Shown: positions 1 through 10,979 of the stretch, piece after piece | Numbering within the stretch: position 1 is the first letter of the stretch | Layout of the letters: each line of letters begins with the position of its first letter | Source of the DNA: Marsupella aquatica | Taxonomy: Eukaryota; Marchantiophyta | Assembly (NCBI GenBank): GCA_973895155.1 | Contig: OZ316895.1 | Span: 6,572,001 to 6,636,000 of the forward strand | Length of the DNA: 64,000 bases | Reading direction: 5' to 3' | Notes under the pieces: generated by a model | Told to the model about the DNA's origin: nothing | Database searches by the model: none | Seen by the model: the letters and a program-made list of their open reading frames with translations, nothing else | Translations under genes and position numbers: made by a program

Positions 1-113
1 ACATTGCTGCGATTTGATTCAGAGGTCTACAGAACCCAGTTAGTTGGACTGTCTCTTGTCAACATATTGGCTTCCAGTTGTACTCATGGAGAATTTCATT
101 GAATGCCTCGCAG

Positions 114-669
114 GATTTGCCAAATTACGCTCAGCACACTGTCCCAATCTTTTCATTGCCGCAAGAATGGCTGTGGTGTGAATCGTGGTGTGGTAATTCC
201 ACTAAGTCACGGGCAAAGACCATTGATCTGTGCAATAATCCCATGACGAAAGAGCCAAAGCTTCAGGTCTCTCTCGTGCTCTTGAAAGCCTTTTGAATGG
301 CAAATCAATAGGACAATTACGTGAAGTTTATCTATCGTGAATGTGTTATATTCAATTATTTCTCCATTCCTTCCAACGACGATTCTCTGAAGAAAAACAC
401 TCATCACTGAGTCTGTCTACGCAGTGGGCCTAAGATGGATGATCTTGTTGTATTTTCAGGGAGCTAGAAGGATAGTGGCGGAGTGGCCAGCTCTTGACGA
501 GGAAGCAAGGCAGTTTACGGCAAGCATCTTAGGTAGAAGTGCTGAATTTGATGTAAAGACAGAGATTACACCAGAAATTGCATATCCTGAACCGCAACGC
601 CAAGAGAGAACTAAGGGTGTAATTCTAGATACTAAGGACAGAGACTTGGAGTCTAAATCAGAACTTTAG
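114..669 (+). CDS. UGGT: UDP-glucose:glycoprotein glucosyltransferase, last two exons (partial)
   Basis: UGGT is the ER folding sensor that re-glucosylates misfolded N-glycoproteins so that they re-enter the calnexin/calreticulin cycle. Two exons are visible: 114-266, after an acceptor ending at 113, and 460-669, after a TATTTTCAG acceptor. They join in phase 0, with a GT donor at 267. The first encodes the hallmark C-terminal stretch of the glucosyltransferase domain ([19 protein letters not shown], then [12 protein letters not shown]). The second continues with [10 protein letters not shown] and an acidic tail ending KSEL, a KDEL-type ER retrieval signal; known plant UGGTs end in similar xxEL tetrapeptides. 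The rest of this roughly 1600-residue protein lies left of the window. The stop is TAG at 667-669. The match to the plant family is strong and both exons look intact. Confidence 0.93.
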
Positions 670-1536
670 ATTGCTGTCTAGCTCGGTGACAATTTTGTAG
701 CATTCATAATTTATTGCGTTCTGTCAATCTTCAAGAGCGGGAATTTGGTTTGGTACTTTGCGCTTTACTTGAGCATGCCAAAACCATGTATTACTTTTTT
801 GTTGATACAAAGATGGTTCAATCGTCCAATTCTCCACAGGTCTGGATGAAAGGTCTGTCAAAGCTCTAATTGTTGCTGTGAGTTTAGATTGGCTTGGAAG
901 GCTTCCATCTTCCAAGGCCCGGGTCTTGTAGTAAAATAGAAAGCCATGGGCCTTGTATTTAACTTTTGAATGCAGCAGTAAGTTTTGACTGGGGATCTCC
1001 TAAGGCTTGTGTTGCGAGAGGATTTTCTACTTGAGTCAAGGCATGGTTGTCTCATCAAATCACAAATAAAGACTTCTTCTTCGAACACAATTATGACCAA
1101 TTGAATCCAAACACAAGACCCTTTTCTCAAACACAAGGTCCTATTCTTGAACAGAAGGCCTGGGCGCCACATGGAGTTTCTATTCTTACCCAGAAAGCCT
1201 GCTTTTGTGTTTTTCCAACCACAACATTTACGTCAAGATTGATGAATAAGTCACTTGTTGACACCATAGGTAATGCATTCGTGCAAATTAAAGGTGTTAT
1301 CTGAGTCAAACATAACATCTTCAAAACAATCCATGCAAGTTCCCGGTTGATCCGAGCATCTTGTCAAATATGGTGATATATAGGAGAGACATGGTAATCT
1401 ATGGGAGCCTTTCGATACGAAGCTTGCATCCTTGGGAAATTTCTCTCAATAAACAAGAATTATAATACAAGTGCGAAGCTTAAAAGGAAGACGGCCCAGG
1501 GCCATGAAGGAGCTTTGATTATTATTGCCCCTTTCA
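670..1536. other. Intergenic, convergent 3' regions
   Basis: This spacer lies between the UGGT stop and the BAHD stop, two convergent genes, so it should hold both 3' UTRs. I see no gene. Short ORFs on both strands show no recognisable family and poor codon structure. Candidate AATAAA-like poly(A) signals occur near 1064 (+) and 1448 (+). Confidence 0.5.
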
Positions 1537-2931
1537 TTAGGAAGGAAGAAAGAGGAGAAGAAACTCCGGATCAAGCTCCAGAGCTTCAATTATATTTGGA
1601 GTTGATGAGAGAGACACACTTGCAATGGCAGAGCAGCTGCTTGGCATGGCCTGTCCTATGAGTATTGTTCCTATTCCCCTGAATATGAACCGAGAATTTA
1701 CCCCTGATGCAAAGAATGGTCGTCCAAACCCAAAATCAATGTCATACATCGGAAAACCAAACCAAGACGTGACTCGCACGCATGCAAATTGAGGGCTCCT
1801 AGATGCAACGAAGGCTTCCTCCAATCTCTTCTCAGCAAGCCACTCGTCCAGAGTTGTTGTGAGCAGCTTCTCACGAAGTTTGCAGGCGATTGATGCCACC
1901 GGCATCTCTCGGAGCTCACTGGTGGGAATCCTCGGAGCAACCATGGCTGCAACAGCATTGCCACATAAGTTGGGTAGAGGTGGGTCGTAGAACCGGCTCC
2001 TCCCTTCCACGGCCATGCTGATGGCAAGCTCCTTCCCATGCCCACCGAGCATGGAGGAAGGTAGCCTCGAGAGAGCTTTCCAGAAATGAGCAACGATGAA
2101 ATCTCCAGTGCTGGCAAATCCAGGTCCATCTTTGCTCTCATCGGCTTCCTGCTTCAGGGTTCTGATGGAAGATGCACTCACTTCGAATGCCTTCATAGCC
2201 CAGAGGCCTAACTTTGTGGGGCCATCTGCTCCTTTGGCAGCTGCAGCAGTAGAAGGAGCCTCCGAGGTTTTGTGCCGAGAAATGAAGTGTTTGAAGGATT
2301 CTTTCTCTGCCAATTCCCGATTGTGTTCCACCTGAATAGTTGTTTCGTTGGACCGGGACAGGTCAGACCATGCTGTCATGAAGTCGAAGAAACCCTTCCC
2401 ATCAGTGTGCATGTGATTGAAGGTCACGGCAAGAACCACTCCCCCACAATTGAAGCGTGTGACTTGGACGAAGATGCAAGGTAGACCGTCTGGCTGCATC
2501 TCCTGCCTGAACTGTGTCATGTCCATTCTGAGGACGTCATAGCCTTGCAGATCGGGGACAGGTTGGAATGCAGCTGAAGTATGCACTACGGAGTCTAGAT
2601 CTTTATCGAGGTGGGCCTCTATGAAGGGAACACCCTCATCGTTGCACAAGAGCTCCCGCTCGCCAGTTCCCCTCGGACTTGCAATCCACCGTCCTGAAAA
2701 CGAAAAGAATGGTACCAAAACCTTCTGGAGAGACTCTTTGAGTCGATTTAAGAACTACGAGTACAGAGCCTCTGAATTGTCTGCCAGTCTGTAGGCGAAA
2801 AACAGAGGAACATAGGCGTCAGCGCTGGCCAAATCAATAGAAATTGGTTGAATGGTCTCTATATGAGGCGTTTGTTGGAACGGCTTGACGATTGTGAGCA
2901 CAACATCCACGAAGGAGAGTGCCAGGGCCAT
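1537..2931 (-). pseudogene. BAHD acyltransferase, full length but with an in-frame TAG
   Basis: BAHD enzymes are cytosolic acyl-CoA-dependent transferases that make esters and amides such as hydroxycinnamoyl conjugates. Reading from the ATG at 2931, the frame would give 464 residues, a normal family length, without introns. The HxxxD catalytic motif (HMHTD, about residues 173-177) and the DFGWG-type structural motif (DFGFG, about residue 400) are both present, as are the usual VPFFSFSGRW and GDFIVAHFWKAL blocks. Codon 59 (2757-2755) is TAG, and the same frame continues without any shift on both sides. No GT-AG intron that would remove the codon is evident. The stop falls before both motifs, so translation would give a 58-residue peptide unless the codon is read through. 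The natural stop is TAA at 1537. Substrate class cannot be told from sequence. A sequencing error is the main alternative. Confidence 0.85.
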
Positions 2932-3216
2932 GCTTGACCTCCTGTTTCTCCCCAGCACGACCATCAGTCCTGATCTGGACTCCTGCACTCCTTCGTGTGC
3001 TCTTACGTCCAGAATACTTATTTAAAAAAGAACAGAAAAGGGCTATAACCAGAATCGACAGACTTGTGATGCCATCTCTTGTTAGCGAGACAAGAAAATT
3101 CCATCTCCAATATCAGTTAAAGCCAATGTAGGTTGTCGTTTGTCAGTCTAACACAGCCCATACACATAAGAGCTAACAGACGACAAGCTACTCTTTCAAT
3201 GAAAATTTCAAAGGCC

Positions 3217-3960
3217 AATAAACAGACGACAAGCTATATACCCCACACCACACCCAAACACGGTCTTGTTCTTCTCCTTTTGGCAAGCTCTCGATCCTGC
3301 CTGTCTTTTTCTGTCAATTGCCTCTCTTTTGGGATCCCCTGGACTTCAACATACATTCATTAACCTGAGCTGTTGGGATATTACGGTTTGGATTTGGGAG
3401 TCAACGTCATAATCACGAGTATCCACAACTTCATACACAGTGATACTCCTCACCTATCGTCAATTCCTCTCAATTGGTCATTGGGTCCCTGCAGATTTGA
3501 ACTGGCTACTGATTAATTGCATAGGCGTTAATTGAGTGTGAGAGAGCCAATAAACAGACTGGGTCCCTGCAGATTTGAACTGGATACTGATTAATTGCAT
3601 AGGCGTTAATTGAGTGTGAGAGAGCCAATAAACAGACGACACGCTATATACCCCACACCACACCCAAACACGGTCTTGTTCTTCTCCTTTTGGCAAGCTC
3701 TCGATCCTGCCTGTCTTTTTCTGTCAATTGCCTCTATTTTGGGATCCCCTGGACTTCATAACATGAGCTATTGGGATAGTACGGTTTGGATTTGGGAATC
3801 AACGTCATAATCACTAGTATCCACAACTTCATACACAGTGATACTCCTCACCTATCGTCAATTCCTCTCAATTGGTCATTGGGTCCCTGCAGATTTGAAC
3901 TGGATACTGATTAATTGCATAGGCGTTAATTGAGTGTGAGAGAGCCGTGAATTTAGGGGT
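3217..3960. repeat. Tandem duplication (~400 bp) with a nested ~78 bp repeat
   Basis: The block starting with the GACGACAAGCTATATACC motif at about 3221 recurs at about 3636 with few changes. A shorter unit starting GGGTCCCTGCAGATTTGAAC occurs at 3483, 3561 and 3881, each time followed by an ATTGCATAGGCGTTAATTGAG stretch. The array lies just upstream of the BAHD start, so copies of its promoter region may be involved. TATA-like CTATATACC strings occur in each long copy, on the plus strand. Confidence 0.85.
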
Positions 3961-4450
3961 CGAAAGGGCAGGTTCGTGCATGCCTTGAACGTACTCGACT
4001 CGTCAAACACAAACAGCGAAACTTAAATGCAATTGATCCAAACACAAGTACCGGAACTTGATAATGCATAGTAAATCAGCAAGCCACAAAATTTTGCTAT
4101 GTGAGCAGAAGCACGAGGAGATCCAAAGTTGTCAGTCCCTACATCCTTCAAAACTTGAGAGTAAACAGCAGTGGATCCGTCCAGTTACTTCAAACTAAAA
4201 GTTTGATATCTCATTCTTATCCTTTCTTCTCTTCTCTTCTCGATCAGTGTAATACAAAACGAATCTTGTCATTCTTACTCTCGATCACTGTAATACAAAA
4301 GGAATCTTGAATACTAAATAACTCGAAATTCGCTAAAAGCACTTTTTGCTCTTCACAATCCACAAAATCTATCTCCCATTCCGGAGGAGTATTTCCAACC
4401 TCTAGGCTGACAGATGCCATCACTTACGCATGGAATTGCAATTCAATCAA
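3905..4450. repeat. Dispersed repeat, copy A (partner at 14505-15430)
   Basis: About 500 bp from the GATTAATTGCATAGGCG motif through the TCCGGAGGAG motif matches 14505-15430 in the same order and orientation, at high identity by eye. The partner copy has about 380 bp inserted near 14905-15295. Copy A lies between the BAHD 5' end and the HSP20 3' end. Confidence 0.85.
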
Positions 4451-4578
4451 CTTTTCCCTTTGTTTCTACCCGTGGGTAAGCTGCCGATTCAGAGTGCATG
4501 GGGAGAAATCTTTGCAATTGGCTCTAAAGCAAGCTCTGTGTTGGAATGGTTCCCAGGGTGGAAAATATTAGCAGCCCA

Positions 4579-6115
4579 TCACTGAATCTTTACTGCACGA
4601 GTGGGGACAGGTTGTTTCTTTATCTTCGGAACTGTCACGGTCAGCACTCCGTTTTCCACCTTGGCCTGCACTTCGTCAACCTTCGAGTTTACTGGGAGCT
4701 GGAATCGTCTCAAGAAGCGCCATTGTGACCTTTCTACTCTATGCCAAGTTTCTTGAAGGTCTATGCCCTCATCCCTATCTCTGTTCCTCTGCCCACTTAT
4801 CTGAAGTATGCTATCACCTTCCAACTCCACTTTCACATCCTCTTTCTTCAAGCCTGCAAAACCAAATGGCATTGGCTTCAGCTCCGAGAAGGGCATAAGA
4901 GTAAACTGCAAATAGAGGCCGGCAATGAAGGGAACAATCCAAATGAGTATGAATTTGGTCAAGGAATAATCGGTATTGTCAAGAACGACTTATTGGAGAA
5001 AATAACTCTCATCCCATATTTCCCTCAACAGACTAAATTCAATATAAAAATTGGATGTCACGGGGCAAACGTAAAGATATGAAGTGTTGTCCGCATGTAG
5101 CATCGACAAGATCGTTACTGTCTAGGTTTGCTGGCTGTACTTCAGGTCCTCCCAAAATTATTTTTACTTTGACGAAACTGAATTTTTAGAGGCAAACTAC
5201 ACATCGTTGTGAGCAGAGTCGGTTATCAAACATCACCTGGTCGAGATCCCAGGTCAAACATACTATATTTCTGATTGGACGACGGTTTCGGAGCAATCAA
5301 ACGTCTAAACTTCAGGAGGAAGAACGAAGATTTAAATTACGATTAAAGGTCCAGATTGGTAGCCTAGTCCCCAGAAATATCCTCAAGGTAGTGACTATGT
5401 AACGAATGTAGGGTTACGCTCAAGTGCTGCTGAAACTCCAATTTTCCGGGCCTGGTTAGTACTACCTTTACTATGCATCGTCTCTGTCAAGGGATCTTTA
5501 ACATCAGATTTTGCAGATATACAAAGCAAACGAGCAGCCTGATAGTCCCGTCAAATCAACGACGTCTATGCTTTGGCCACTGCACCTTTAATTGCCCAAT
5601 TCTCGAAGAAGGAGTGAGAGTTTACCAGGCATATCAGCTCTGAAGATGTGGGCATCACCGGTCTCGATCCAGTCGACTTGAGTGGCTGCAACCGCCTCTC
5701 CATCTCGTGTGATCCCCTGCAGAGCGGGAGACGAGTCCAGCAGCTGGTTCCACAGCTTGACTACGCTAGAAGGGTCCCAGAGACCACTGGATCGACCAAA
5801 CAGGGAGTGCAATTTTTTCAGCCCAAGCAATTCTCCTACTGAATTGATTCCCGAAAAGGACCCCTGCAGTGAGTGCAACTCACGCGGGTCCTCGACCACG
5901 GCAAAGATCCCCAGGATCGCCACCAAAAGCACCACAGACGCTATGAACGGAACCCACAGCCAGATAACAATCATAAGTACGATGAGAATCGGTGCAGGTC
6001 TCGGTCCGGCTTCAAGCATCTCCTCCAGTGGTCTGGACTCAGCAACTGGCTTCGTGCTGTCAGCTGCTGGATGGATCTCCTCGTCATAGTCTTCCCACAA
6101 TTCCGGTCCATCCAT
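4579..6115 (-). CDS. Small heat shock protein (HSP20) with an N-terminal membrane segment
   Basis: HSP20 proteins are ATP-independent holdase chaperones. Exon 1 is 6115-5626 and exon 2 is 4853-4579, joined in phase 1 through a 772 bp GT-AG intron (TGCCTG|GTAAAC donor, TTTTGCAG acceptor), giving 254 residues. The alpha-crystallin domain begins near residue 148 and spans the junction at [12 protein letters not shown]. It contains the plant class I-like blocks [17 protein letters not shown] and [12 protein letters not shown]. The C-terminus has a V-x-I anchor (AVKI). Residues 1-40 are acidic, and residues 41-74 are strongly hydrophobic ([16 protein letters not shown] and on), long enough for one long or two short membrane helices. 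Class I cytosolic sHSPs normally lack both this segment and an intron. The ATG at 6115 is preceded by an in-frame TAG about 50 bp upstream, so no longer N-terminus exists in this exon. The family call is firm; membrane location is inferred. Confidence 0.88.
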
Positions 6116-8984
6116 GAAAACCGCAAATGAGCAATTCGTCCCCGGTTGAGAGAATTTCCAAGAAATCTATGACAGCGTTCGCATTCTCCTCTCAGTCTTA
6201 CCACAGAGACAGAGGAAGGGGAGTACAACCAATTTCTAGAGGCCCCGCCAGCTCCTTATCTGTAGCTCTCACTGCGATTGCGAAACCCCTCTCTCTGCAC
6301 CATGTTTCCTATTGACGACTGAGTGCCAAAGGTTCTAGAAACAGCTCCGATATCAAGGGCAAGTGTTTGCTGACAGGATCCGAAATCAGGCACGGGTTCA
6401 CATCACTCCCACCGCCTTGCTGTGGCTGACTGGAGAGATTCTTACACTCCGAAACAGAGCTCCTGAATCAGATTCTGAACTACTGTACTTCTGTTCGAGG
6501 TTGGCTTCACTTGGTGGGCACAGGGCAGCAATGCAATACAACAATAGAGAAAGAAGGAATCATGAAGGATAAGAGAAATTGAGGAATGACTAAATTTGGA
6601 AACTCTGGAGCAGCATTGAAGGTTCTGTGACGTACCTTTGATGGGCCACAACCGTACCACAGGTACCCCACCAGACTACCGACCGACCAGCTAAATTGTG
6701 GGCGGATCAACAGACGCAAGGAAGGAACTAAAGGAAGGAATTCTTGGATTTGACTCCTTGATTACTCACCTGGACACCTGGGCAGTCTGTTCTATAAAAT
6801 TCATTCAAGTAGACTACAGTCCACCACGTATGAGCGCAGCCAGTATAAGTGCATTCCTTGGTTAACTGCAGGGCTGGCTGTGTGGTCCACTAATATTAGA
6901 GCCATTTCCTTTGTAAATGCATCGAAAATTAAAGTTTGTATACATACATTCCTTGGTTAAGTTCAGGCCAGCCATGAAGCCACCTAATATTACAGAGTTT
7001 TGTTAAGTAAATGCATCAAAAAATGCAGTTTGCATATTAAGTGCAGGCCAACCATGTATTAGAGTGATTTCCTTTGTAAATGCACCAAAACTGCAGTTTG
7101 CAAAAGAGCAAGTAGACCAGCACTAGAGAATAATACACAAGTACATTTTTGGGTATAAGCGTACACATGCATTTATCAATTAGTGCAAAGCATGCTCAAG
7201 CTAAGGAGCATTTACTGATAAGTGTAGTACTTGACAATTGGGAGACAATTACATAAAGTAGTTTGATGCACTTAGCCAGCTGAGTTGTGTAGTACGAGGG
7301 GCGGAGGTAGGAGGGGGCAAGTGACAGCAAAGCAAGCGACCCAACCCAAAGAATGTTCAGTCCAATCTTGAGGGTTGAAAAGGGTGTTGCAATTAGGGTG
7401 GAGAACATGGACTACCATCAATTTGTGCAACCTTGCCAGATGTTGAAGGTCAAATTGTTTCAAGTTAACTATACCTACTTAGTTTGCTTATCCAGCAGTG
7501 GAAAAAGAAAATGATGTAGACTAAGTAATAAAACCAAAAAAGTACAATGGCAAAGCCTGTGTTAGATATAAAGGTCGTGACTGTTTGTGCAAATTTTCCA
7601 GAAAGTTTTCAAAAACCTACCCACAAAGTTGCTTCTCCGGTGAATCTTTTTTTACAAAATTTTTGCACAAATGAAGAAAAAGCGCAGCAAAAAAGAAAAT
7701 ACTTGCATGGAAACTCTTTTGGCACACAATTCCATCTATGTTTTTCATGTGTAGTTTGAATATACCAAACCTGTACTATATACCTATCTCTTCCGGCCCA
7801 GGGAGTGTGAGGAAGCCAAGGAGTGAAAAAACAAATATTTCAAGATAATGGAAATCCCTCCCCTCTTAACTACTACTCACAGTCTTGTTTCCTAAGTTTA
7901 TGCTTTTTAGTGACTTAATACACGTGTCACCACCTAAAGTCATTATTTATGGAAAAAACTTGAAAGGCCCACAACTTTTTGAAAGAGATTTATAATATTT
8001 TAGCAGCCTCCGGGGTCTCACTAGTATATGAAGGCCTCCTATCACTTGCAACGTTTCTAGGCCTCAGACCCACTAATATGTAAGAAAAGATTTGGTTAGA
8101 AGGACCCTAATGTTCTTAAAGTTATAAAAGTGGATTTAAAATACCCTACTATTGTTCTTCTGAGAAAATTCTTAATACTTCCCTTCAAACCAATAAAACA
8201 ACCCTATCCTTTGTTTGCACATGATGTGTTATTTTTGTGGAACTGAAACCCCCGAGTTAGCACCTAGATAGTTATGTACCCCTGGTACGCAACTCCTGTA
8301 ATAGGTAGGGTCTACATTTTTATATGGACTGGAAGGTTGGCTATAATACACAAATAAAATTCAAAAATACCTGGGTTTCCCATTTACAAAATATTTTGAG
8401 TCACATATAAATTTTTGGTTTCTTCTTAAAATTTCCACATAAGATGAAAAAAATCATAAACATGCTGTTATATTTACAAAAGATTTTAAGAATTTTCACA
8501 AATTCCCCCAAACCTGGCTTGTTTGGTTGTAGACCCTTGGCTGTATTAAAAGATCCATATATTTGGTTTTAATGGAGATTTTTTCACATCAAAACCCCCA
8601 TTGGTTACATTAATTTTGAATTCCTTGAGTTGAGAGGTGCTGTACAATCTGAGTTTAATTAGTACACTAAAACAAAACCTAACATTCTCAATTGGATATG
8701 AGGTAATATGAGGAACTTACAACTTGTCTAGTAAAAAGAGCAATTTTATACTCTCGGACCTTATGTACTAGAAAAAATTATGACATGTGGGGATAAAAGT
8801 GCGGCCAACACTTTGTCAGGACATGAACAATGAGGAGAGGGCACATGTACAAGTGGCCCAAACTAATTTATTCTTGCTCTAAGGTGGTGCAAAAACAATT
8901 TGATATTAACTCTCAAAAGAATGAATAATTATTCTTCTCAACTTATATAGGAATCCTCTTGAGCCATAAACACTACAAGATAAG
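6116..8984. other. AT-rich spacer, no gene recognised
   Basis: The stretch just beyond 6115 should hold the HSP20 promoter on the minus strand. I found GAA/TTC heat-shock-like half sites near 6150-6165, but not with canonical spacing. No other coding signal was found. The sequence becomes strongly AT-rich after about 7500. Part of 8080-8260 resembles the DNA flanking copia element 1 (see findings). Confidence 0.5.
6851..7100. repeat. Imperfect ~105 bp tandem repeat, about three copies
   Basis: Three decayed copies share the motifs ATTCCTTGGTTAA, CAGGCCAGCCATGA, CTAATATTA and GTAAATGCATC, followed by CAGTTTGCA-like strings. Confidence 0.65.
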
Positions 8985-9654
8985 GTACACTGTTCACCCT
9001 AATTAGTGTTATGCATGAATTAGTGTTACTAACATCTGTTGAACTATGACGTCTTCCTTCATGACAATCCAATCATTACTCATTCCATGTACACGTAGTC
9101 GACACAATCTCTACGTGGTTCATCTTTTCTCTAAGGCTACGTTCATACAAACACTAAAGCTTTACTTCAAGAGTAGACAAACACACATGCTCTCCCTCTT
9201 CCTCAAGTTGCTTCATTACAATGAGTAAGCATCACATACCAACGGCTTACACTAGCCCTGGTATATACAAGGTCACACACGACTAACCTAACCTCGATCA
9301 GCTAAGATCCTAGTTGTGGTTAGCCTAAGTGCCATAACCTTTGAGTCACAAGACTAAAAGAAATTCTTAACAACATCAATTTTGGTAAAAATGATTTTGA
9401 GTCCAAGTAACACCAATTTTTGTTGGTTTCTAAAACAGATTTTTTTTCACTTTAGTTTAAATTGCTTGTAAAAAATGGATGACCTTTTGTAACACTAATT
9501 GTTGTGGATTTTTCAAAAACCTTTTTTCTCTCTATTTTGCCACTCTGAAGACCACGATAACACTAGTTCATGTGCGCAAAAATAGTGTTCACACAAAATT
9601 AGTGTGACTAACTCTAATTAGTGTTAGTCACACTTATTACAGTGAACAGTGTAC
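8985..9654. mobile_element. Short TIR transposon (MITE-like), interrupted by a solo LTR
   Basis: The ends carry a perfect 13 bp inverted repeat, GTACACTGTTCAC on the left and GTGAACAGTGTAC on the right. Subterminal CTAATTAGTGTTA strings sit next to both. If the outer TA is the target duplication, the element runs 8988-9651. Without the inserted LTR it is only about 330 bp and non-coding. A related fragment with the same TIR start (TACACTGTCCACC) lies at about 14387. Confidence 0.75.
9037..9372. mobile_element. Solo copia LTR, nested in the TIR element
   Basis: This 336 bp segment starts TGTTGAACTATGACG and ends TTCTTAACA. It aligns end to end with the LTRs at 27166-27507 and 33653-33981, in the same orientation, though diverged. 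Shared blocks include CTACGTGGTTCA, AAGGCTACGT, GTTAGC and GAGTCACAAGACTA. It is flanked by a perfect 5 bp duplication, ACATC (9032-9036 and 9373-9377). This is the footprint of a full element reduced by LTR-LTR recombination. Confidence 0.88.
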
Positions 9655-10979
9655 TTTTCTTTCTTTTTGAGTATCCACACACTTTTAAGTATGGTAAAGA
9701 ATACTTTTTTGCTGATTTATCTAGTGAGGATAGTAGTAAAGGCACTTAATTTATTACTATTTTGGGAAGGATGTTTAAAGTTGGAGCAACCCTTTCAAAA
9801 GAACTTTTTCATAGTTATTTACAAACAGGGGCCCCCAAAAACTACCACCCCACCTCCAAAAGAATTGAAAATGGAAAGACGGAGAAGCTTTCTAAAACAT
9901 GTAGAAACTGTTAAAAAAAGCCTAAAAATAATCTTTCTTGGTCATCCTTGGTTTCTCTCTCCCTAGGGGTCCTACGGTCACCACTAATTGAGTGTAGGGT
10001 AGCCTGTACAGCTTGCATTTGGCATACATTCAATTGAGTCGCATTCAATAAACTTGCATTCTTTTACACAGTTTGGATACAGATTCCTAGTATACATTTG
10101 TTTAAGCTTATAGCTCATTTTAGGTCATCCCAGGACCCATTTTTTGACGCTGTTTGGATTCGATTCCTATACAATTGCTTAAGCTTATGGCTCATAGTTT
10201 TAGGTAATCCCAGGGCCCATCAACTGAATAAATCAAGGTTGTCATGGATTCACTCCAAAAGTTGGTTTCTAAACAGAGTTTTGACTCCTTTTGGCAGGAT
10301 TGAATATACAAGAGGATTGAATATTAAGGTGCTTGATTCTCGTAAGAATTAATGTCGAGAATCTAAAATACTTGAAAGTATGAATCTTAATGACAGTGGG
10401 CCACTAGCCACTCGTCTCAGCTGAGTCTTGCAAAAGCAAAAGCTAGCTTGGACCGAGAACACTTTTTCCTACAAAATTATGGCCAAAAACCTTATTTGAT
10501 ACATCTTAATTAGCATGTTGACATAACTACCCCAATAGCAAAGAAATACCATTATGAATGCCCCAAAAGAATAACTAACTAACTTAAGGTATTGTGAGTT
10601 TAAAATGCAGAGTCATTCTCACAGTTAATGCTAAACATATTTTCTCATCCATTGATATAAAAAATGATGTACGTGCACCTTTTCTTGCATTTGTCTGACC
10701 GTTGTGCACCAATAGTCCATAGTCCTCCTTTTTAGCCGATGATCGATCAAATGCTTCAATCGATGAAATTTAATGGCTAAGGATGGTTGTTGTTCTTTAG
10801 ATAAACAAATTAAATTTAATGAAATCATTTATCTAAATTCGTCCTTCCCATCACTGGAGTCGAGGGGCTTCTTGCGTGAGGCTCAAATTTTACCGGAAGG
10901 ATTAGTACAGAGTTGTGCACTTCGTATGAACTGAATCTTGTTGTATCTGAGATCGTGGCGATTATGACGGACCCAGCGA
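9655..10979. other. Spacer with a local ~80 bp duplication, no gene
   Basis: No coding region is recognised. A TTTGGATxC...AAGCTTATxGCTCAT...CCCAGGxCCCA block occurs twice, at about 10072-10140 and 10154-10220. Confidence 0.5.
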
